Positions 51,601 to 64,000 of a stretch of 64,000 nt of DNA are shown piece by piece. The stretch covers positions 1,426,001-1,490,000 of the forward strand of contig JAJFZO010000537.1 of NCBI GenBank assembly GCA_021397835.1, given 5' to 3'. The position numbers and the translations under genes were made by a program. Each line of letters opens with the position of its first letter. Position 1 is the stretch's first letter. Origin of the DNA: Moringa oleifera. Its lineage: Eukaryota; Streptophyta; Magnoliopsida; Brassicales; Moringaceae. Below the pieces are notes generated by a model. It saw nothing but the letters and a program-made list of their open reading frames with translations, searched no databases and was not told the origin of the DNA.

Positions 51601-52079
51601 AAGAGCCGTTAGACAACACGTGCTACTTGTCCTATATCTTCTTTTACAAACTTAATACTATCATAATTTTTTTTTTTTTTGAAAACTTGTTCCTTATCAC
51701 TCCTATCTTTTTTTTTGCAAAATTAAAAGATCATCTACTAAGGCAATGATTTGAAAGATAGTCTAATTAGTTGTACTAGAAATAATTTTCAAGATTAGGA
51801 CCCGTATAAGAGTCATTATTGGTTTTGTTATTGCTAGTTTCTACCTTAAATGTTAGACTGAACAGAGGATGAAGTTTTGGTTTGATTATATGCTAAATTT
51901 TGAGTTGAAGGGATGTCTTTATTATGATTATTGTTATTGTTTGAAGTTGTTAACTCCTTTAAAGTAGAAGAAACTTCTTGATTTTGTCATTGAAGGTTAC
52001 TTTGGATGTGCATAGCGAACTTATTGATCTGTTTTTTTTTTTTACTTTCATCGTAAATTAACTACATCGTCATGATTCA

Positions 52080-52490
52080 AATCTCTTGAAGAGTAAGTCA
52101 GTCTTGAATAAGCAACTTCAGGCTTTTAATATCGGGAGCAATCAATTTTCATCTTAAGCATATTAACTCATATATGTAGTCAATAAAATTCTTTTATATA
52201 CTAATTAAGGATACGGTTGGCTTACCTGGATGGAGGAATCACCTTTGTATTAATTGCTTTATCTTGGGCTAAGTGTGAACATGCTGCTTTCCTTATTGTT
52301 AATGACGATATTAAAGTTGTTCTCACCAAACAACTTTCAACTTATAAACCACGAGTTTGATTTGGTTTTCTTTTAAAATATTTAAATAATTTAAAAGAAA
52401 TTTAACAATAGTTACCTAATTGAGAAAATCTTTAATGTTTAATTGACCATCGAAACTTTGCAAATCCATGTTCATTTTAAATTCTTGAGT
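52080..52490 (-). pseudogene. Gypsy gag remnant
   Basis: Minus-strand translation: MDLQSFDGQLNIKDFLN, then NYLNILKENQIKLVVYKLK, then PKIKQLIQ with FIDYIYELICLR. It follows the order of plant gypsy gag (retrotransposon gag domain), with stops and shifts. Confidence 0.7.
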
Positions 52491-53180
52491 GTATGAATCT
52501 CGATCTTAATTCTTGAAGCGAATTTTTTTTTTAATTTGAATAATTCAATCTTCGTGGCTGTCTTTGTTGAAAAAAATTTTCAATGTTGATGTCGAAAATC
52601 ACCATCTCGAAAGGGTGAAAAATAGTCACCTCAAATATCAAAAACCTTGACCACCCCTCGCGGAAGGCCATTGCCAATCTCGAACTCACCATCACGTCGC
52701 AATATAGGAGCTCCTTGGTTTCTTCATTCATGAACCCGTAATACGAGAGTATGTTGTTAAAAAATCACGATTCATGGTTAGTCTTGCTTGAATTAGGGTT
52801 TTGATATTGATTTTCAAGTTAATTTGTGGTTGACATCGATAGTAATAGTTTGCATAAGTTGCTGTTGACTTCTTAAGACTGAATCAATAGGTAATTGGTG
52901 TTTAGATCATAAATCCACGTGATTTGCTGTCATAGAATTCTTTGCAACAAAATCTGTCCAACTTAGGTTTTGTTGGCTATCATTCTCTATCTTGTCATGC
53001 TGATTTGGTCTTTTATTTTCATGAAATCACATCTTTCTTTCATAGTCATTGTAGTCATCATCTACATACATCGATCCCATTAAGTCGTTGTTCAATCTTG
53101 TTTAATCGTTGTTTATTATTGATGGTCTATTTTCACTAGAGCCATCATCAGCCATTAAAATAAGGCAAAAATCCTTACTC

Positions 53181-53510
53181 TAATACCAATTTGATTCAGT
53201 GAAAATTTTACTTTGTGAAAAATGTGAAATAATAATAAAAAAATAAATTCAAAAATCATAATAATACCTTAAACATCAAAAAATAACTTTGGCAAATTGT
53301 ATTAAAATATCTCTATCAATTACAATAAATCTTTAAATAGTCCAAGAAAATAAAGTAGGAATAAAAAACTTTATGAAATTAATGAAAATAGGAAATTGAT
53401 TCAGACTAGGAATAAAAATCTTAAGCAAAATAGGAAATTAACTTAAATTAAAAATTAAGTTAAAATAAATAACTAATCAAAATAAGACACTAATGTTTGT
53501 TTGTATTATA
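53181..53510 (-). repeat. 5' LTR and primer-binding site of the deleted gypsy element
   Basis: The LTR is 53200-53510. Immediately inside it, on the minus strand, TTGGTATTAGAG gives the primer site (one change from the usual Met-tRNA match). Confidence 0.75.
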
Positions 53511-56040
53511 TTAGGGCATATTCCCATGGGGTTTAAATTGACATCCGTGTCACAAATTTTCAAATTTATCCTTTCCATTTCAACAAACTTTGAACTAAAA
53601 AAAAATATCCAAACAAATTTTGATTATTGATTTTATTCAAATCAATTTTTTTTTTACAAACAACATTAAAATTGAGTGTTAATGTAGGGATCTTTTCAAT
53701 AATCACTTATCATTTCCTCTTGCTCAATTTTCAGCAACACATAAAGAGGGAAATGTCAAAATTTTAAAGAGAGAAAACTTCAAATTGATGATTTGTAGTT
53801 TGTTTATACTGTAATTTCAAGTGAATGAGAGATCGATAGAGTAAAATGCATTAAAGTTGAAGTATAATTTGTGAGAGATTGTCTTAGCCACATCAATTTC
53901 ATGGAAAAGGAAAAATTGAATGGATTATGTGTAATTTGTTAAAACTTTGTTTTTAAGTGAATAAAAAATTTAGAGAGTGAAATTTATTCGTATAGAAGCT
54001 CAACTTGTAAGGAGATTATATCAACCAACAACAATTCTATCAGAGAGAAACATTTAATTTTTAAAAAAAATTTAAAAAATATGAAACCCTAATTTTAAAT
54101 AAAAAGAAGAAAATACAATTTAAGAGTGACATTCAATTGAATCTTAATATGTGATGAAATCACATTAATCAACCACGATTTCATCAATAAATTATTGATT
54201 TTGTTAAATGAGAAAAGAATTAGAGTTAACAATTCAAGGGAAATGATATCATTTTTCTTCATATAATCTTTTCAAATTATGTAATTTATCCTAAAATTCA
54301 AAAAATGTTTAACATTATTAAAGTAAAATAAATTTGAAATTCGATTTAGATGAAATTAAGAGTAAAAGTCTTATAAAACCCTTATATTTAGTTTATGTTA
54401 TCAATCAAATTCTTATATTTAAATAGTAACAAATCAAACTCTGATTCATTAATTTGTATTAAATTAAATTTTATCAAAAAATTAAAAATCAAAAATATTT
54501 AAATTGAAGATTTTATACAACAAATTTTAACTTAAAATTTTTCAAAAATGAAAAAAAATATTTAAATTACCATCAAAAAAAAGTTTAAAATTTTTTTGAA
54601 TATTAAATATATATATGTTGAAATTTGCATTATCAAATTTTTAAAAAATTATAAAAATAAATGTTAGATTAAAAATTATTTAAATTTAAAATATAGATCT
54701 AAAATATAGTAAAAATTTTATTTGAATAATTTTTTTATATATTTAATAATAATAATATTTTTAAATTTTTATAATCATTTAAGTTAAAATTTAATTTAAA
54801 TTTAAATTAATAAATTATAATTAATATAAAATTTTAATTAATAATATAACATAAATATTAAAATATTATTTAACTTTTATTATAAAATTAATATATAAAA
54901 GCTTAATGATATTCGACTATTTCTCCCATGGCGACGAACCCATAGGCATCACTTACCCTTAAAAAAAATAATAAAAAAATACGATCCATGAACCCCGCCC
55001 GCGTACACCCCACGCTAACCATACAAATTCACTAAGGCACCTTACTTACAACTTCATATTTACAATTTTATCCTCAAACACAAACCATATTATCCAGACT
55101 GCCATTAACCCATTCCCGTCTCTCCCCCTTTCCGACTCATCTTGCAAACAAATGGGGAACGTCTTCTAATTTTAATGATATTTGTATTAATAAAGTAAAT
55201 TTATCTCTATAATGATTTATTTAGAAACTGCATTAAAAAAAAAATCTGATTCTAAATAGAACAGAGATCTCACATATTCTCCGTGAATTTTAATATACCT
55301 TAAATGTAATTATCTCTAATTTATCAACATTATATATATATTATTTTGTTTTATATCTATGTTTTATTATATTATATAAAAAGTATAAATTTCATATAAA
55401 ATGCTTTTAATAATCATACTTTATTATAAGTATTTTTTATAATTATAATCCATCCTTATTTTTTGAATTTTTTTTAAAAAACCACATTTTCTTTAAATTG
55501 ATATTTGATTTATATTAATATTATGTTTACCTTATATTATCAATTAAATTTTTATTTTTAAAATATGAAAAATCAAACTTTAATCTATCAATTTGATTTA
55601 AATTAAAATTTATTTAAAAAATTAAAAATTAAAAATATTTTAATTGAAAATCATATACAATAAATTTTAACTTGAAATTTTTTATAAATATAAAAAATAT
55701 TTAAATTATTGTTACAAAAAATCTTAAATTTTCTAAATTCTAAAATATATATATTTTAAAATTTACACTATTAAAAATTTAAAAAATTTATCAAAAATAG
55801 AAGTTGCATAAAAAATTATTTAAAATTAAGAAATAAACTTAAAATAAAGTTTATTTCAATAATAAAAATTTTGAGATTTTATGTTTTTATATTTGACCAA
55901 AAACTAAAATAAATTATTTTAAAATTTAATTTAAGCATTATATTAAAATTAATGAAACAACCAATTAAACATACAAGTCAATTGGGTCAACCCTTATCAA
56001 ATGCCATAGCAAATTCCTTCTGGCAATAGCGCGTCCCCGA
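53511..56040. other. AT-rich intergenic DNA upstream of ADSS
   Basis: Mostly A/T-rich with long ATTTAAA-type runs. A short GC-richer patch (54925-55150) contains no frame of interest. No gene seen. Confidence 0.6.
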
Positions 56041-56163
56041 AAAGCCCTCCCTCCCTTTTACTTTTACAGTCTCTCGCACGTTTTTACTGTCAAAAACCTC
56101 CCTGTCCCTCTCTGTCTCTCTTTCTCTCTGGTTGTTTGTTCCTCTCCCGCTGACGCCTCCAAC
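56041..56163 (+). promoter_or_regulatory. ADSS pyrimidine-rich leader/core promoter
   Basis: CT-rich runs (CCCTCCCTCCC, TCTCTGTCTCTCTTTCTCTCT) precede the ATG, a typical plant Y-patch leader for a constitutively expressed gene. No clear TATA box. Confidence 0.5.
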
Positions 56164-60137
<3,974 letters not shown>

Positions 60138-60620
60138 TTCTTTAAGCCAATTTTGGCCACAGGATTTGGATTTTGAATTAATATGTTTGAAATTTAGAAT
60201 TCTTGAATCCACAAGAAAGTTCTGAACGTGATCATAATATGAAATCAACTTCTATTCTGGTTCCCTCTCTTCCTTCACTTCCCTACTGTGAGAATCCGGA
60301 GAAAAACCAACTGAATGTAGTTATTCTTTGAGTGTAGCCTCATCACTCCTTGTTAACATGGTTACCGAGGACCAAGTGAATGAAGTAACTCAGCTTCATG
60401 ATAAAAGCCATGGCATGGGGCTGAAGGCTGCAGTCAAGATGGGTTGGATTGATATAGTTGGGGTAGAGGTGCATTAAGTTTAATTCTGATTATTAGTGTT
60501 ATTATTATTATTATTGTTTAAAAATGTGTTGATGTTGAACTATTTAATGGTGTTTAATCAGGGTATGGTTCAATATTCTGAAGAAATATGGAAGGAATAA
60601 TTTGTAAATGTATAGTTATA
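60138..60620 (+). other. Probable ADSS 3' UTR
   Basis: Genic-composition sequence follows the TGA at 60135-60137. It contains a (TAT/ATT)n run near 60495 and AATAATTTGTAAATG near 60597, which may mark the polyadenylation region. Confidence 0.4.
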
Positions 60621-62675
60621 TTGTTGTTTTTTTTTTTTTCTTCCTGAATGCATAGAGTTATATTGTTTGTTAGAAATGTTGTTTCATAATTGAAAGAGCT
60701 TTTGGCATTAAGTATTATACTGAAAAGAGGTTCATCCAATTTGACTCATATGTAAGAAGGATTTAACATTCTTGAGAAATCTAGTTAAAACAGGCAGTTT
60801 ATTTAGACTAATATATAACCTGTTTTTTATGGGTTAAATAATTTATTGATTAATTAAGTTGTTATATTTAAATTTTTAAACTTTTTTCAAAAATAGAAAA
60901 TGTATAAACTTTATTTGAATCTTTAATAATTGTCAGTGCTTTAAATCACACATCCAATAAGTAATAGATATAAATTAATGATTTTTGTGTTTTTATTTTA
61001 CCTTTTTATTTGATTTTTTCAAGAAATAGAAAAAATGATTAAAAAATAATCAAAGTTTTTTTTGTCAATAGTTAATCTATACCTATTACAAAATGAGTAT
61101 ATTATGTCAAAAATAAATTATAAATGTACTCATAATTAAAATTTGAATTTTCTTCTTGTTGTATATGTTTATCTCTAAGTCTTTTTAAATAAAAAAATTA
61201 TGATAGATTAATAAATAAAAAAATAATCATGTAGTAATAGCATAGACATCAAATAAGTTGTGATCAGTCAAAATAAAGATAAAGGAACAAGATCTATTAT
61301 CATAAACTTGTGATTATACAGAGCAAAAGCTAGAAAATATAATAAAGATATTAAATTTGATTAAAATGTATGAATAAGAACTTAATCTTTGAATCATATA
61401 ACTTTTTATATGCGACGAAGACTAATGTGAATATCGAATGAGTCGACCTAAAACTTTCATTGAGGAGATTAAAAGAAGAAAATCGATCGGTGATGGGTAA
61501 CAAGACTAATTTGTGGAGATTAAGGTACGGTGTATAGGTTTAGGGTATAAGTTTCATATATACGGGTTTGTGAGAAGAAATGTACCAATGTGACTAGTTT
61601 GAGAGAACAACTAGGCATGGGTTTCATGTGAATAAGTTTGTGAAAGAAGCAGTTTTTCCTTCTACGGTGAGGTAGTCGATGAAGAAGAAAAAGAAGTGAA
61701 AAAGGGGCATTTGTCAATAGCAAGAGAAGAAGGATGACCTTTCCATCTATAGTGAGAGTGAAAAGGATGAGTTTCAGAGATAAAATCAAAAGTTATAAGT
61801 GCATCTGTTGGATAAAGAGGTGGCTTTCGGTCATCACTGCTACCTTTGCATTAAATGATTAACATGATATATGTTATCGATAAAGGGACAATAAGTATTT
61901 TTGAAATTGTTTGAGGATGATATTGTATTACTTTTATAATTTAAGTTAAGAATAATCACATTAATGATTTTAGACATTTTAATAAATACTAATTAAAAAA
62001 ATTTCCTAACAAAAAAAAAACAATAACATTATAAAATTATCTTTAACATGTAATTAAATTGTCAAAACATTATTTACAAAAGCGGTTTATTTTTTCATTT
62101 TCTTTAATGTAATTGAAGTATGAATTTGTTACCTCTACTATAATGGTCTTCAATTAATAATTCTTGTAAAATGATACTTGAAGATGAGTATAGATCTAAA
62201 ATTACATTTTTATAAATTTCGTGAGTTATATTGACCCTTAATTAAATTTTATTAAAATTAAATAAAAATTAATTAAATAATAAAAAAATAAATTAAGATG
62301 TGTTTGATAAAGATAAAAAAAAGGAATTTAGTTGAGAAAATCAAGAAATGTTCAAATTTGTAATTTTGTTACTTGATTTGTTTTCATATCTTGTTTTATA
62401 ATTATCTTGTTTTTTTGTTTTATGTTGATTTATTTTTTTTAGTTTGTGTGGATTTATTTTTTTTTATTTTGTGTTGATTTATTTTTTATTTTATATTGAT
62501 TTCCTTATTTTTTTTACAAAGCTGATTGCATTATAATTTAACCTTAGTGGATTGATTTTAATGGATTTAGACATTTTCCTCGCATTTTATTAGTATAATT
62601 ATATTTTATACGATTTACTTTAGTGATAACATTGTGTGATATGTATTTAGTTTGATACAATTATTAAGTAGTTGA
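60621..62675. other. AT-rich intergenic DNA
   Basis: No gene found. A less AT-rich patch at 61440-61860 has only short frames of low complexity. Confidence 0.6.
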
Positions 62676-62943
62676 TCATAGTGATTTACTAATAGTGACA
62701 TATGAGATAGACATATAGTGACTTATTAATATAATGACTTATTAGACATATATAATAATATTTTAATCAAGCTTAATGACTTACTAAATAAACACAATAA
62801 CTTGTTAAATATACGTAATGATTTATTAAATAGAGACATTAACATATTAATCAAGCATAGTGACCTATTAAATAGTGGCATACTAATGAAGCATAGTAAT
62901 TAATTGTAAAGGCATGAAGACTTATTAAACAAATATAATGATT
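62676..62943. repeat. Degenerate ~22-bp tandem repeats
   Basis: A unit like ATAATGACTTATTAAATAGA recurs about ten times with heavy drift (AGTGACTTATTAAT, TAATGACTTACTAAAT, TAATGATTTATTAAAT, AGTGACCTATTAAAT). Confidence 0.55.
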
Positions 62944-63394
62944 GAGTGGGTATTTTACTTAATTTGGCTTTGGATGTATGATTGTTCATGTATAATTGGA
63001 CTGTTTGGTTTTCCAAAAATTATAGAAGAAATTGTGGAGTGTTTTGTGTTAAGTTCATGGAGTTGATCATAAAAGGTTTTCCTTTGACTTTTAAACAGTG
63101 TATCATGGAGTGGATTCGACAATCAATATTTGCATTGAAAATCTATGCAAATTCTGAAGATTTTGAAGAATGTATCTTTGGTTTGATAGTGTTGTATTAA
63201 TTAGCAATATATCGTCAAAAAAAGCATCGGTAGACGAAAACTTTTTGGCTTTTCAAGATAATATAATCATGAGGGGATGATACTCTTTTGTTTTCCCATA
63301 ATTGTCATAATTTTTAACGAAATCCCTTTAAATTACTAAAAATAGTTATCAGTGAATAATTATCAATGAACAAAATTTCTTTAAACTTTTTAGA

Positions 63395-63715
63395 ATAACT
63401 GTTATTGGATAGACACTCTTTAGGTTTCTTAGAATAGCTGTAAAATAGTCAAATTTTTTTATATTGATTAGAATACCTGTTGATGCATAGAAACTCTTTA
63501 GATTTCTTAATATAGTCGTCAATGGACAAAATCTTTAAATTTTCTTGAGTTGATGTCATCCTTAGAATAGAGCCTTCTAATTTCAAAGTTGATGTTATCA
63601 TTAGAATGAAGAGTTTTTCGATTTCTTTAAGTTGATATTGTCCTTAGAATAGAACCTAGATTTTCTTAACCTAAGGTTATCCTTAAAATAGAGCCTTTTA
63701 AGATTTTTTCAAATT
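63395..63715. repeat. Degenerate ~39-43 bp tandem repeats
   Basis: About eight units. The first half has 38-39 bp units with TTAGAATANCTGTNNATGGATAGA and CTTTAGATTTC. The second half has 40-43 bp units with GTTGATGTTATCCTTAGAATAG and AGCCTTTTAATTTC. They share the TTAGAATAG core. Confidence 0.6.
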
Positions 63716-64000
63716 ATTGTTAACTATTGTTGAACGAAACCTACAAAATTACTTGACTTCTCCCAAGATGTAAATGATGTTATTTAAGTTATTTGCAATA
63801 TTATAGTCTTATTGCATATGACCAAAAATAGAGGGGATGAAAATGGAAGAAGCACGAATAAAGGGCGCAAAAGGGCAAAAGTTCCTAAATTCTAAGCATA
63901 AAATTAGATGTCCAAGTCTTTACTCATTTTTTGATTCCCAAAAATGAATAAAGAGAGGTAGTTATTGATACCTAATTTCACCTTGATTAACTAAAAAAAT
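63716..64000. other. AT-rich DNA to the window end
   Basis: Nothing I can support. Confidence 0.6.

Larger units (their letters stand above)
50139..53510 (-). mobile_element. Internally deleted Ty3/gypsy retrotransposon with both LTRs
   Basis: Direct repeats of about 300 bp (50139-50432 and 53200-53510) enclose 2.8 kb. On the minus strand the right copy is the 5' LTR, followed by TTGGTATTAGAG, close to the Met-tRNA primer site TGGTATCAGAG. The interior gives, in order, a gag region (52490-52080), a protease-like region (51600-51170) and an integrase C-terminal region (50840-50460). Reverse transcriptase, RNase H and the integrase core are absent. A purine-rich AAAGTGGAAGGGA sits next to the 3' LTR. 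All frames are broken. The flanking 5-mers CGGAA and TTAGG do not match, so the target duplication is lost or the ends are off by a few bases. Confidence 0.75.

Overview
This is nuclear DNA of a flowering plant, most likely a eudicot. The evidence is spliced genes with GT-AG introns, AT-rich intergenic DNA, and plant families of LTR retrotransposons and CACTA (En/Spm) transposons. I cannot name the species from sequence alone. All translations, exon joins and repeat alignments were made by eye.

Three single-copy host genes are present. At the left is a minus-strand lysophosphatidic acid acyltransferase of the LPAT2 type (exons 1-7, 2754-6866; its C-terminal half is not in the window). In the middle is a plus-strand GT47/exostosin glycosyltransferase with EGF-like modules (14 coding exons, 37301-47163, 803 aa). 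It matches the plant ExAD type, an extensin arabinosyltransferase of the Golgi. At the right is a plus-strand plastid adenylosuccinate synthetase (4 exons, 56164-60137, 492 aa). As I recall, the Arabidopsis counterparts are At3g57650, At3g57630 and At3g57610, so the block looks like conserved microsynteny. The three products act in different pathways (ER lipid assembly, Golgi wall-protein glycosylation, plastid purine synthesis), so no shared job is implied.

The space between LPAT2 and ExAD is filled with transposon debris. There is a decayed Ty3/gypsy integrase with 80-bp and 30-bp tandem repeats downstream (8.3-11.5 kb) and a Ty1/copia RNase H scrap (12.2-12.6 kb). Next comes an 18-kb CACTA structure (14235-32044 or 32258), and then a second decayed gypsy integrase on the minus strand with its own tandem repeats (32.4-34.0 kb). 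The CACTA structure is the most unusual part. Two diverged copies of one CACTA family lie tail to tail, so the whole is an imperfect palindrome with its axis near 23.47 kb. Each arm carries, in mirror order, a CACTA terminus, a GC-rich repeat array, a 143-bp tandem array, a broken TNP2-type transposase and a broken TNPA-type gene. They meet in subterminal repeats at the axis.

Between ExAD and ADSS lies an internally deleted Ty3/gypsy element with both LTRs (50139-53510, minus strand). It keeps traces of gag, protease and the integrase C terminus. ExAD intron 7 (2.8 kb) carries unidentified, less AT-rich DNA. The last 3.4 kb is AT-rich with two more degenerate tandem arrays. I found no rRNA, tRNA or CRISPR features.
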